From assembly GCA_021397845.1 (NCBI GenBank), contig CM038047.1:130616112-130680111 (forward strand): a DNA stretch of 64,000 nucleotides, in the 5' to 3' direction. The first letter of the stretch is position 1; the number at the start of each line of letters is the position of its first letter. The DNA is from Areca catechu (Eukaryota > Streptophyta > Magnoliopsida > Arecales > Arecaceae). Below are positions 33,731 to 46,180 of the stretch, in pieces. The translations under genes were made by a program, and so were the position numbers. The notes below the pieces were generated by a model. That model did no database searches and was not told the origin of the DNA. It saw only the letters and a program-made list of their open reading frames with translations.

Positions 33731-35341
33731 TGAAAGAATTGTGTACTAAAAACCAATCTTTGTATGGGCATTTTTATGATTTTCCAACTTATGAATGATA
33801 TTACTTATTAATAAAAGACAATAGTTGATTCATCATATTGCTCCATCTTATCAAGATTATGATGAACTCCATAGGTTTGGGTAATGAAATTAGGAATATG
33901 ATGGAGATCATAATGGAGAGACCTAAGCTCCTATAAACCTTAATCTAAAATATTCCTAGTTGTTGGATCATCAATTTGGGGATCGATGTTTCCAGAAAGA
34001 CTAGTACATCCTATGTATTTTCAATAGAGAGGGTGATTGGTCTTACAGCCACTTGTGTAGGGACACCAATATAAGGATATGAGTGCTCATTAGAGTATGA
34101 GTTTACTAAACTGATCAGCCTTGAAAACATCTGATGGAGGTCTTACTACTTGTCAAAAGATGATTCTCATAGTAGGAGTTGTGCAAGTGATTCTTAAACT
34201 TAATATTACCATTGTTCCTTATGCACATAAATTCATGTTTTGGTTCATACTCATTCATGACAAAGAGTCATGTACGGGATGTTCTCAAATATGGTGGATT
34301 GTGCATGAAGGATGTGAGTGGATCAACAAGGAATCGATCACTCTTAGTAAGAGAAGGACTATCTTATGTAATCTCTTTGATTGTTGACTCAGAAAGTCTT
34401 CGATCAAAGTAGGATGAGATTAGAAAGGGTTCTAATCTTTCATTGATCGAGTCTTCATTGTTGAATTAAGACTCAAAAAAAATAAGTGCTAGGGTTTGAC
34501 AATTCTCCATATCCATCACTTATTCGAGATAAAGGAAGATCGAAGGATTGAATTACACGGTAACTTTCCACTAAAGGATATTTTAATAATTTTCACCAAA
34601 TTCTTCATCTTCCAGGTAGGCATGATATGTTGCTAGACGTCAATCATGTCTTGTAAGTTTTCATGAATCAAATTAGTTGGATTTGTGAGTCAATTTCGAA
34701 GTTGGTTCAAATTGGCAACTTGGGTCAGCTCAATTTGACCTAATTAGGTCAATCAATTTTGATCGAATCGAAATAGCTTGGACCTGAACATATTGCTAGC
34801 TAGATATGGAGCCCAAAGGGTCACACACTCTAGGGAATTGGCCAAGGAAGTTAATTAGATTTTGGTTAGGGTCATTGGATCCTAATAGGCTAGCTAATTT
34901 GCATACTAGCATATGCATGCTAACTTAACTCCTAACCCAATTACATTATGTCAGTTTGCTTGCTATTTATGCTAACCAATTTAAGTAGGACTTAGATTGG
35001 GTTGAGTCTTAATTGAAATAGCATTTATCTATAATTATCAGGAATTTATTGAACATTATCCTTGGATTATGGAATAGTCCAAAGGAGATTGGAGTCTTGG
35101 CACCATATTGGCATGCACCAAGATTAAGGGGTGCAGAAAAACCAAGAATCCTTCTGCCACTTAATCATCAATTCCAGATAAGTGCTAGGCCTCTCTCCCT
35201 TATCCCCATGCCCATTTGATTTGGGCTTAATCGATCAAAAGGTTGGTTATGGCATGGAGAAATGTGGTGTACAAAATGAAGGGACGTGTCTCTTCATGTT
35301 TGGCATGCAATCATAAATCTAGAAGTCCTTCTATTTAAAGG
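33731..35341 (+). repeat. 5' LTR of H, first part
   Basis: Starts TGAAAGAATTGTG, corresponding to the element-strand start TGAAAGAAAAGTG of the G LTRs. It aligns in inverse orientation with 36137-37747. It ends in the target duplication aaagg (35337-35341) of the G insertion. U3 part of the LTR. Confidence 0.87.
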
Positions 35342-37747
35342 TGATGGGTTTCTTAAGGGTCTTCTAGCATAAATGAATAGTAGATTTCAAAAATTTTACA
35401 CATAAAAACCTTATAGGCTAGAAACCCTAATCCCAAGATCCCCTTATTCATATATAACTAATACGTCACTAATAAGGGTTATGATAAATACCTGGAATGC
35501 TATTTTCACTCTTTTCCACTAGGCTCACAAGTGCAAGCCCTCCAACGGTGATCCACACAAGAATTGATCCAAGGAAGAACTCCTACTACAGTTGCTTGCT
35601 TGACTAGGACTATTTTTGACAGCCTTTTGGACCTTCTCTTTTGTAGGACACCTTACCCTACTATAAGGCACTCTGAGTACTCTCCAAATCCACTCTTGGA
35701 TCTAGGATTTCCCTCTTGTAGGACACACTAGGCTTATGTCTTAAAAACTAAGACTTGTCCTAGTAGGAAAAAACCTTGTCTTAAAAGGACAAGTTTTTTA
35801 TCTTGAGGAGGAGGGAGGGAGAGAGATTATCAGTATTTCTTCTGATGGAAAATCTTATTTTATACTTAGATTACTACCCCCTATTTATAGACTTAAGAGG
35901 GGTGTGTGATATGCCCAGTCACTATCTTATCAGATAAGTTTTTTCAAGAGCAAAGAGTAGTGATCCGGTTGAGAAAACTTATCTTGATAAAACTCTTCAT
36001 GCATCTAAGCATATATCTGCATCCCCTCCATTTCCAAACTTAATCCCCACTTGCCACATGGCAAGTACCAGTCAATAGGAAGCCAAGAGGCATCACTTCA
36101 ATTCCCAAGCATCAGAGATAATGAAGAGCCCGACTGCAGAAGGACTCTGCCTCATACCGCGTGCCATATGAAGAGTTGCGACTCTTCATGCGCGCACGCC
36201 TTTCATTCAATCTCCATAGTAATTCAAATATATTTTGACCAATCAATCAATCCTAGGAGGCATGGGGATGTGGGCCAAGAGGAATCTAGATGAACTCAGC
36301 AAGAGAGATTCATCTGCAGATGGACTCTCGGTCCTTTCTGCGCCCTCTTTTCCTTAGCACTGCAACCTTGCACCCAGGCATCCCAACTGACTTGGACTCT
36401 TGTCCAAGTGGCACCAAATGTCCAAAATAAGTCAGATAAAATTTGACATAGGCTGCCTTAATTAAGACATGTCCCAATTTAAGTCTCCCTTAAATTGGTT
36501 GATCAATTTAGCAAGTAACTACACCCAAATCAACTTGGGTTAGGAATTAGGTTAGCCTACACATGCTAGTGTGCAATCTAGCTAACCAATTAGGATCCCA
36601 TTACCCTAATTAAATTATGGATGACTTCCTTGGTCAACTCTTTAATGTGAGTGACCCTTTGGGTTCCACATCTAGCCAGTAGTAGGTCTAGGTTCAAGTC
36701 GATTCAAACCAATCAAACCTGATTGACCTAATTTGGTCAAATTGAGCTGACCTAAGTTGCCAATTTGAAATATCCATCTAATTGACTCATGAAAGCAACC
36801 CAATTGATTCATGAATACCTACAAGACATGATTGACATCTAGCAACGTGTCATGCCTACCTGAAAGATGAGGAATTTGATGAAAAGTATCAAAATACCCT
36901 TCAATAGAAAGTTACCATGCAATTCAATCTTTCGATGTCCCATTTTCCCGATTAAGTGATAGGTATGGATAAATGTCAAACCCTAGCACTTAGTCATTTC
37001 GAATCTTTATTCGATAATAAAGACTCAGCTGATGACTGATTAGAAACCACTTCTAATCTCATCCTGCTTTGATCAAAGATTCCTTGAGTCATCAATCAAA
37101 GAGATCACTTGGGATAACAATTTCTCTTACTAGGAATGATCGATTCCTTGTTGGTCCACTCATATCCTTTATACACCTTCCACCATATCCGAGAACACCC
37201 CATACATGACTTAATGTCATGAGTGAGTATGAACCAAAACATGGCTTAGTGTGCATAAGGAACCATGGTGGCCTCAGGTCTAAAGATCACATGCACAACT
37301 CTTACTTTAAGATCTATCTCTTAACAAGTAGTAAGACTTCCATAAGATAGTCCCAGTGCATATCAGTTTAATGAACTCATACCCTAATAAGCACCCTTAT
37401 CCTTGTATTAGTGTCTCTACACAAGTGGCTGTAAGACCAACCACCCTCTTTATAGAGCATACATAGGATAAGCTAGTCTTTCCAGACTTATCAATCCCCG
37501 AACCGATGGTCCATCGACTAGGAACATTTTAGATTCGGGTTTATAGGAACTTAGGTCTCACTATTATGATTTCCATCATAACTCTAATTCCATTTGCCCT
37601 AACCTATGAGGTTCATCATAATCTTTTAGTAAGACACAGCAATATGATGAAACTATATGCTTTTATTAATATATTAAATGTCATACAAGAGTGGAAGATT
37701 ACAAAAATGCCCTTATAAAGATTGGCTTTTAGGGCACTTTTCTTTCA
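35342..37747 (-). repeat. 3' LTR of G
   Basis: Starts TGATGGGTTTC and ends TTTCTTTCA on the plus strand, 2406 bp, aligning with 42977-45381. TATA box CTATAAATAG on the element strand at 35882-35890. A strong stem-loop (AAAAAA-c-CTTGTC paired with GACAAG-TTTTTT) lies at 35768-35799, in the transcribed part. Confidence 0.93.
35768..35799 (-). repeat. R-region stem-loop in G 3' LTR
   Basis: AAAAAACCTTGTC, loop TTAAAAG, GACAAGTTTTTT, that is a 12-pair stem with one bulged C. It lies about 80 bases downstream of the TATA box, so it would sit near the 5' end of the RNA and, if in R, also near its 3' end. Same hairpin at 43402-43433. Confidence 0.6.
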
Positions 37748-37761
37748 ATCTCCCACTTGCA
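37748..37761 (-). promoter_or_regulatory. Polypurine tract of G
   Basis: GCAAGTGGGAGAT on the element strand, immediately inside the 3' LTR. Confidence 0.75.
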
Positions 37762-40700
37762 CTAAAGCCAATCGCCCTTGTACTTTACACCCATATAATC
37801 TAAGTGGTGATCAAACTGCTGTTGAGGTAGTGCTTTAGCGTACGGGTTTGCTATATTGTTCTTTATATGTATACTCATTTGATGACAATATCTTATCCTT
37901 GAATGAGGTGGAAGCATCTTAGGATATGTTGGGCTTATTATGAGACCTTGGTTCCTTAACTTGCACAACAACTCCACCAGTTGTTTTATAGTAGGAACCA
38001 TGCCCAATTTCATGATGAATTTCTTCATCACACATCTTCCCTAATAGCTTCACTTGCAGCTATGTACTCTGCCTACTCACTGCACCACCATATAGGGTGA
38101 AGACATACCCTGATATGGATTTGCCATCATCTGGATCTGATTGAAAACTAGAATCCATATATCCTTCTAGTTTCAACTCTGATCTTCCATGTATAAGAAA
38201 AATATCTTTAGTCCTTTTCAGGTACTTAAGAATATTTTTCTCAGCTTTCTATTGATCTCTCATGGATTTGCCTGGAACCTGCTTACTATGCCTAAGGCAT
38301 AAGCAACATCAAGCCTGATACATAACATGGCATAAATAATTGATCCTATAGCTAAAGCATAAGGAATCATAGCCATCCTTTCTCTTTCTTCTAATGTCTT
38401 AGGAGACATTTTCTTAGAGAGATGTATGCCCTGACTCATAGGTAAGTAACCCCTTTTACTTCCATCCATGTTGAATCTCTTCAACACTAAGTCAATGTAC
38501 CTGGATTGGAATAAGCCTAGCATCCTTTTATATTTATCTCTATAGATCCTTATACCTAGTATATAGGATGCTTCTTCCAAATTCTTCATGGAAACTTCGA
38601 TGATAACCAAGTTTTAACCGATTGTAACATTGGGATATCACTCCCAATGATTAATATGTCATCAACATACAAAATCAAGAAAACAATTGCACTCCCACTT
38701 GTCTTCTTATACACACATGGTTCATCCACATTCTTGACAAAACCAAATTCCTTGATTGTTTCATCAAAGTGGTGTTCCAACTCCTCGATGCTTATTTTAG
38801 TCCATAAATGGACTTCTTTAGCTTTCATACTTGGTTTGGTCTCTCACTTGGAACAAAACTCTCTGGCTATGTCATATAGACTTCTTCCTCAAGATTTCCA
38901 TTAAGAAGAGCAGTCTTGATGTCCATCTGCTAGATTTCATAATCATGGTATGCTGCTATGGCAAGCATTATCCGAATGGACTTGAGCATGGCTACAAGTG
39001 AAAAAGTTTCATCATAGTCAATGCTATGTTTTGGTCTAAAACCTTTTCCTACCAGCTAGCCTTGTAGGTTTCTACTTGACCATTTGCTCCTATCTTCTTC
39101 TTGAAGGCCCATTTACACCCTATTGGGTTAATTCCTTTAGGTGGATCGACTAAGGTCCAAACCTGATTGGAATACATGGAGTCCATTTCTGACTTCATGG
39201 CGCTTAGCCATTTGTCGGAGTATTTTTTCTTGATAGCTTCCGAATAGGTCACAGGATCATCATCCTGAATGATACTGGGTTCATTGTCATCCTCGATGAC
39301 AAAGCCATATCTAAGAGGTGCTTCTTGCACCCTCTCTAACCTTCGAAGAGGAGGTGTGTATTGTGGTTATTCTTGGTTTACAAGAACTTCTGGTTGAGGA
39401 ATTTTACTTGAAGACTCATCAAGTTGTTGGTTCTGTTCTTCACTTAATTCAAGTGTAGATTCACTACTTCTATCTTGGATGAATTCTTGCTCCAAGAATG
39501 TAGCATGTCTACTAACAAATACCTTTTGTTCAATAGTATTATAAAAGAGGATCCAACACCCTCTTTAGGATAATAAACGAACCTACATTTGTCAGCCCTA
39601 GCACTTAACTTATGTCCAAAATTATTCTTGACAAAGCATAGCAACCCCAAATCTTTAAGTACTTAAGATTTGGTCTTTTGCCATTCCATAATTCATAGAG
39701 AGTGCTAATCACTGACTTAGTGGCACCCTATTCAATTATATAGGCAGCAGTCTCCAGGGCATGTCCCCAGAAGGAAATAAGAAGATCTGTGAAGCTCATC
39801 ATGGACCTCATAATATCTAACAAGGTGCAATTTCTCCTTTATGCCATACCATTTAATTGGGGTATATAAGGAAGGGTCCACTCAGACATTATGCCATTGT
39901 CCTTAAGATGGTTTAAAAACTCACCAGACAAGTATTCACCACCCCGATCAGAATGAAGAGTTTTAATACTATGTTCAGTTTGTTTTTTCAACCATACTTT
40001 GATATTCTTTAAACTTATCAAAGGCTTCAAACTTGTGTTTCATTAAATACACATGACCAAATCTAGATAAGTCATCAATAAAAGTGATGAAGTAAGAATA
40101 TCCACTTATGTTATGAGTTGTCATAGGTCCACACACATCAGTATGCACAAGACCTAATAACTCAGTTGCCCTATCCCCATGTTCAGTGAATGGAGACTTG
40201 GTCATTTTTCCTTTGAGGCAAGACTTACAAGTTCCTAATGATTAAAAATCATAAGTGTCAAAGTAATTATCTTTGACTAACTTGTTTATTCTTGACTCAC
40301 TAATATGACCTAACTGGCAATGCCAGAGAAATATGACATTGACATTATCTCTCTTTCTTTTCTTGTTATCAATAAGTAATATTTCATCATTGAGTTCTAA
40401 TGTTAGAAGACTATTAATAAAATAACCATGTCCAAATATTTTATTGGAATGAAGAATAGCAGCCACTACTCTTTACATTTATTTCAAATCCTTGTTGTAA
40501 CAACAAGGGTATTGAAATAATGTTTCTTACAATATTTGGAACATAGCAACAGTCTTCCAACTTTAATACATTACCCGAAGGTAATAATAGAAGATAGGTG
40601 CCCACAGCTTCAGTGCACATGGGTTCACCACTTGCACCATATAGCTCGAAGTCACCTTTCTTCAAGCTTCTAATTCTGTGGAGTCCCTGCAATGACTTGC

Positions 40701-40850
40701 AGATATGAGACCCACATGCGATATCCAATACCCATGAATTAGAAATAGAAGCACTCAATGCTAAATTAGTTTGTATCATGTACAAACCTTTAGATGCTGC
40801 CCCAGCATCTTGCTTCACACTTGCAAGATATGTCTTGCAATTTTTCTTCC
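37762..40850 (-). pseudogene. pol: pol of G, broken
   Basis: Copia pol in frames broken at several places. Protease lies near 40720, where NSWVLDIACGSHIC stands for the usual LDTGCGSHIC, so the DTG active site is altered. Next is the pre-integrase region WHCQLGHISESRINKL, then integrase with LGLVHTDVCGP, LHSDRGGEYLSG and IPQLNGMA catalytic stretches. Reverse transcriptase begins WLSAMKSEMDSMYSNQVW and contains an intact LYVDDILIIGSD near 38660. RNase H has its C-terminal end around 37762-38100, with a final IKNNIANPYAKALPQ phrase. In copia, pol carries out cleavage, integration, reverse transcription and template removal. Stops and frame shifts prevent a full product. Confidence 0.85.
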
Positions 40851-41604
40851 AATACCCTTGCTTGCCCGATGGAAACAAGCTCCATCATGGATAGCCTTCT
40901 TGGCTTTCTTCTTCTTCTGGATGCTCCTTTAAGGGTTGAATTTTTTTTTTAAACCCTTTTTATTTACCTGTTTCTTCTTCCCATCAATGAGAAGAAGATG
41001 AGCCTTATCATCTTTTGAATGGCTCTCTGCTGTCTTTAACATATTCAGTAGTTCAGGCAAAGATATATTTAGTTTATTCATATGATAATTAAGAACAAAC
41101 TGAGAGAAGTAATCTGGGAGTGATTGCATGATTAAATCTTGATTGAGTTCACCATCCATCACAAACCCTAATTAACCTAATCGGGTGATTAAGTCAATCA
41201 TTTTTAATACATGGGTTTGTACAGATGAACCCTCACTCATTGGTGCACGGAATAACTGCTTCAATATCTCGTATCAAGCAGCCCTACTTTGCTCTCCATA
41301 TAGCTCCTTTAAGTTGAGCAATATGGATTGAGGTTCCATTTCTTCATGTTGCCTCTGAAGCTCATTACTCATCGAGGCCAACATGATGCAACTAATAGTT
41401 GTACTATTATTTTGCCATATTTTGTGTGTGCAACTTCCTCCTCGGATGCATCCTCTCCGATTGGTTCAGGATCTGGAGAATCAGAATATAAGAAAGCTTT
41501 TCTTGAGTCAGAACTATTCTTAGGTTCTTCAACCAGTCCATATAATTGGGATCGGTTAACTTGTTGGCATCTAAGATGCCCCGCAGTGATAAATTTGAAG
41601 CCAT
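40851..41604 (-). pseudogene. gag: gag of G, broken
   Basis: Starts MASNLSLRGILDANKLTDPNY at 41604, then DWLKNLRIVLTQEKLSYIL, the usual opening of Tork-type gag. Downstream are NQDLIMQSLPDYFSQFVLNYHMN and LPELLNMLKTAESH, typical capsid C-terminal landmarks, then a lysine-rich linker and a degenerate zinc knuckle (only GKQGYWKKNC remains recognisable). Frame breaks near 41400 and 41170 make it inactive. Confidence 0.85.
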
Positions 41605-42961
41605 AATATATACCGTACATTTAATTAAAGAACAATATAAGTAGACCACTTAAGATGACATTCAAAACTAGATAAGGACTTTATATCTAATTATGTCTCC
41701 CACTATTTTATTCGAATACCATAGCCCTCAATCTATGGTAAGCGAGAAACCTTACTGGTTTCCTTAGTGGGGTTGAGATCCCAATTTCTCATGAGTGCCT
41801 TATGTTACACAACAAACAATCATGAGTTCAAAGGTAGGACTTCCTTTCCAATTGCAACCCATGCAATTCTCAACAAATAAACTACCTCTAAGATACTTAT
41901 AGTCTTGTGTTACACAACAAACTATAATGTCTTAGTTTAGTCAGACCCTTCATTTCTATATAACCATGATGGAATAATGTTGTCCTTGTGTTACACAACA
42001 AAGCAACAATTTCCAACCATGCCATAAAGCACTAAGTGCACCAAGACAAATTTTATATCAAACCCTAGAGTAGGCCTTGTGTTACACAACAAACCTACTA
42101 TAGTTTTGATATTAATTTGGCTTAGCATGAAGGAAGGCCAATTATAGTATACTTAATCAATTAGCATTCCCAAGTTAAGGTTTGGATATGACCAAATTGG
42201 CCAGGTAAGTGAAAGGGGTGAGGGGGTCCCCCCATTGCTTTCCTTAGACACCAATTGAATTGGCCAGGTCAGCCAATGGAATCAATTTAAAATCTCATTT
42301 CCTTTACCTTCCCAGAACCACTTGCCTAAACACCAACTGGCTGATCAAATCCTAATTGATTTTGCATCATGATTAAGTTAATACTATGACTAAATATATA
42401 TATTTTTTTACGAGGGCTTTGATGGTCTCATACACAATCTAAATTATCATGTTATCATGTTTATTACAACAAGTATAACAATAGCATATCAATCCAGCAT
42501 ATGCATAGTATGATTATCCAATACTCCATTCACCTCACTTATTCATGGGATATGGCCATAGTGGCACCCCTACATGTCATAGGAGATCCCATTGAATGGA
42601 AAGAGAGGGCCTTTAAACCCTACTTAACCAGTATGACCAAACGGCCATGGTGACTAACCCAGTCCAAAGCAGTTACTAGGATAAGACATGTTACTAAGTT
42701 GCATTTGAGTAGCAATATGCATAATATCATATTAAAACAATAACATGCTCTTTTCATGATAATATTAATTATCATACATAGATTAGGGTTCAAGTATAAC
42801 AACCCCTAACCAATGGTAAGCATCATATTATGATTATCTTGCATAATCATGCAGCATTTCATTGAACCCTAGTTATTGGCGTGCATCAAAACATATGATC
42901 AAACTAACTATCTCATAAGCATTTGATCATTCATTTGACCATTAATTTAATAAAATAAGGG
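41605..42961 (-). repeat. 5' leader of G with four palindromic repeats
   Basis: Untranslated leader between primer binding site and gag. It carries four copies of the palindrome TTGTGTTACACAA or a close variant within ACACAACAAA at about 41801-41816, 41904-41921, 41985-42002 and 42076-42093, spaced 80-103 bases apart. The leader of H has four diverged counterparts at matching places. No reading frame is conserved. Confidence 0.7.
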
Positions 42962-42974
42962 TGGTTCTGATACT
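42962..42974 (-). promoter_or_regulatory. Primer binding site of G (degenerate)
   Basis: AGTATCAGAACCA on the element strand, two bases from the 5' LTR. It matches the initiator-Met site TGGTATCAGAGCCA with a few substitutions; the intact site of H at 46168 supports the assignment. Confidence 0.75.
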
Positions 42975-42976
42975 TC

Positions 42977-45381
42977 TGATGGGTTTCTTATGGGTCTTCT
43001 AGCATAAACGAATACTAGATTTCAAAAATTTTACACATAAAACCCTTATAGGCTAGAAACCCTAATCCCAAGATCCCCTTATTCATGTACAACTAATAAG
43101 TCACTAATAAGGGTTATGATAAATACCTGGAATGCTATTTTCACTCTTTTCCACTAGGCTCACAAGTGCAAGCCCTCCAACAGTGATCCACACAGGAATT
43201 GACTCAAGGAAGAATCCTACTATAGTTGCTTTCTTGACTAGGACTGTTTATGATAGCCTTCTGGACCTTCCCTTTTGTAGGACACCTTACCCTGCTGTAG
43301 GGCACTCTGAGTACTCTCCAAATCCACTCTTGGATCTAGGATTTCCCTCCTATAGGACACACTAGGCTTATGTCTTAAAAACTAAGACTTGTCCTAGTAG
43401 GAAAAAACCTTGTCTTAAAAGGACAAGTTTTTTATCTTGAGGAGGAGGGAAAGAGAAAGACTTTCAGTATTTCTTTCAATGGAAAATCTTATTTCATACC
43501 CAGATTACTACCCCTTATTTATAGACTTAAGAGGGGCGTGTGATATGCCCAGTCACTATCTTATCAAATAAGTTTTTTCAAGACCAAAGAGTAGTGATCC
43601 GGTTGAGAAAACTTATCTTGATAAAACTCTTCATGCATCTAAGCGCATATCTGCATCCCCTCCATTTCCAGACTTAATCCCCACTTGCCACATGGCAAGT
43701 ACCAGTCACTGGGAAGCCAAGAGGTGTCACTTCAATTCCCAAGCATCGGAGATAATGAAGAGTCTCGACTGCAGAAGGACTCTGCCTCATACCGCATGCC
43801 ATATGAAGAGTTGTGACTCTTCACGTGCATGTGCCTTCCATTCAATCTCCATGATAATTCAAATATATTTTGACTAGTCAATCAGTCCTAGGAGGCATGG
43901 GGATGTGTGCCAAGAGAAGTCCAGATGAATTCAGCAAGAGAGATTCATTTGCAAAAGGACTCTTGGTCCTTTATGCGGCCTCTTTTCCTTAGCACGCGCA
44001 ACCTTGTGCCCAAGCATCCCAACAGACTTGGACTCTTGTCCAAGTGGCACCAAATGTCCAAAATAAGTTAGGTAAAATCTGGCATAGGCTGTCTTAATTA
44101 AAACATGTCCTAATTTAAGTCTCCCTTAAATTGGTTGATCAATTTAGCAAGTAACTAGACCCAAATCAACTTCGGTTAGGAATTAGGTTAGCCTACACAT
44201 GCTAGTGTGCAATCTAGCTAACAAATTAGGATTTCATGACCCTAATTAAATTATGGATGACTTCCTTGGTAACTCCCTAACATGTGTGACCCTTTGGGTT
44301 CCACATATAGTCAGCAGTAGGTCTAGGTTCAAGCCGATTCAAACTAATCGAACCTGATTGATCTAATTAGGTCAAATTAAGCTGACCTAAGTTGCCAATT
44401 TGAAATATCCATCGAATTGACTCATGAAACCAATCCAATTGATTCATGAATACCTACAAGATATGATTGACATCTAGCAATGTATCATGCCTACCCGGAA
44501 GATGAGGAATTTGATAAAAAGTACCAAAATATCCTTCAGTAGAAAGTTACCGTGCAATTTAATCTTTCGATGTCCCATTGTCATGATTAAGTGATGGGTA
44601 TGGATAAATGTCAAACCCTAGCACTTAGTCATTTTGAATCACTATTCGATAATGAAGACTTAGCTGATGAATGATTATAAACCACTTCTAATCTCATCTT
44701 GCTTTGATCAAAGACTCCTTGAGTCATCAATCAAAGAGATCACTTGGGATAACAATTCCTCTTATTAGGAATGATCGATTCCTTGTTGGTCCACTCATAT
44801 CCTTCATACACCTTTCACCATATCCGATAACATCCGTATATGACTTAATGTCATGAGTGAGTATGAACCAAAACATGGCTTAGTGTGCATAAGAAATCAT
44901 GGCGACTGCAAGTCTAAAGATCACATGCACAACTCCTACTTTGAGATCCATCTTTTGACAAGTAGTAAGACTTCCATAGGATAGTCCCAGTGCGAATCAA
45001 TTCAGTGAACTCATACCCTAATGAGCACCATTATCCTTGATTAAGGTCTCTACACAAATGGCTGTGAGACCAACCACCCTCTTTACAGAGTATACATAAG
45101 ATAAGCTAGTCTTTCCGAACTTATCGATCCCCGAACCGATGGTCCATTGACTAGGAATATTTTAGATTAGGGTTTATAAGAACTTAAGTCTCATTGTTAT
45201 GATTTCTATCATAACCCTAATTCCATTTGTCCTAACCTATGCTGTTCATCATAATCTTTAAGTAAGACACTGCAATATGATGAAATTATATGCCTTTATT
45301 AATATATTAAATGGAATACAAGAGTTAGAAGATTATAAAAATGCCCTTATAAAGATTGTCTTTTAGGATACTTTTCTTTCA
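42977..45381 (-). repeat. 5' LTR of G
   Basis: Starts TGATGGGTTTC and ends TTTCTTTCA, 2405 bp, followed by the target duplication aaagg. TATA box on the element strand at 43516-43523 and the R-region stem-loop at 43402-43433. A few small length differences from the 3' LTR. Confidence 0.93.
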
Positions 45382-45386
45382 AAAGG

Positions 45387-46166
45387 CTTCTAGTTCTTTG
45401 ATATAACCTTTGGAATCTCACATCCCTTAGCCAAATTTTGATTGGTTACTTGACACATGGCAAGTGAAAAAACTGCTAAAAAATTAAAGAGATATATATA
45501 TATCTCTTGGTGCAGTGATATGGCATGATATGGCATATCAAGATAAAACCTTTCACCCAAGGGACTCCTTCTGCTTGAAGGGTCCTATCTGATCATTAGA
45601 AAATCATATCAAGGGATGAGGAAAAAGTTTATCAGGTGCTCCCTCACTAAGTATATAAAGGCATCGATATTCTGATGCACAAGAGTCTGAAAGAAATCTT
45701 TTTTATATCTCTTCCTTCTCTTAGGATAAAAAGTCTTTTTTAAGACAAGGATTGTCATTTTATGACAAGAGTCTATGAAGAGATATAAAAAGGAATAATT
45801 AGATTTTGAGAGAGGACTCAGAGAGGTTTCTGAGTACCCTACAGGAGGGTAGGGATTCCAGAAAAGGGAGATAGGTCGCTGAAGGAAGAAAGGCTATCGA
45901 GAAGAATCCTAGTCAAATAAGCAAGCTCGATAGGAGTGCCTCCTTGGTCCGGTTCCTATGTGGATCATCTCTAGAGGGCATACACTTGTATGCCTTATAA
46001 AAATTATAAAGTATAGCACTCCAGGTATTCTTCTAGAACCCTAAAGTTATGATTTATTAGTTATCATAGTCAAGTGGTCCTTGGGTCTAGGGTTCCAACT
46101 TATTAGTATTTCAATAATAAAAATGTTTAAAATCTAGTCTTCCACTGTGTTAGCTTGAACCCAACA
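45387..46166 (+). repeat. 5' LTR of H, second part
   Basis: Continuation of 33731-35341 after the G insertion, ending CCCAACA directly before the primer binding site. A plus-strand TATA box TATATAAAGG is at 45652-45661. It aligns inversely with 42977-43770. Together the two parts make about 2.39 kb, matching the G LTR length. Confidence 0.87.
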
Positions 46167-46167
46167 G

Positions 46168-46180
46168 TGGTATCAGAGCC
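46168..46180 (+). promoter_or_regulatory. Primer binding site of H
   Basis: TGGTATCAGAGCC, complementary to initiator-Met tRNA, one base after the LTR end CAACA. Confidence 0.93.

Larger units (their letters stand above)
35342..45381 (-). mobile_element. Element G, complete copia element nested in the LTR of H
   Basis: Minus-strand copia element with LTRs 35342-37747 and 42977-45381, a 5.2-kb internal region, and a perfect target duplication aaagg at 35337-35341 and 45382-45386. Internal order in element direction: primer binding site, leader, gag, protease, integrase, reverse transcriptase, RNase H, polypurine tract. It lacks the third ORF of the SIRE-like elements. The gag start (MASNLSLRGILDANKL) and LTR length suggest the Tork/Angela group, tentatively. 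It inserted into its relative H in opposite orientation. Confidence 0.93.

Noticed and set aside
34121..34412. Plus-strand frames of 88 and 66 codons as genes
   Set aside because: They overlap in two frames inside the H LTR and have no counterpart open frame in the G LTR copies.
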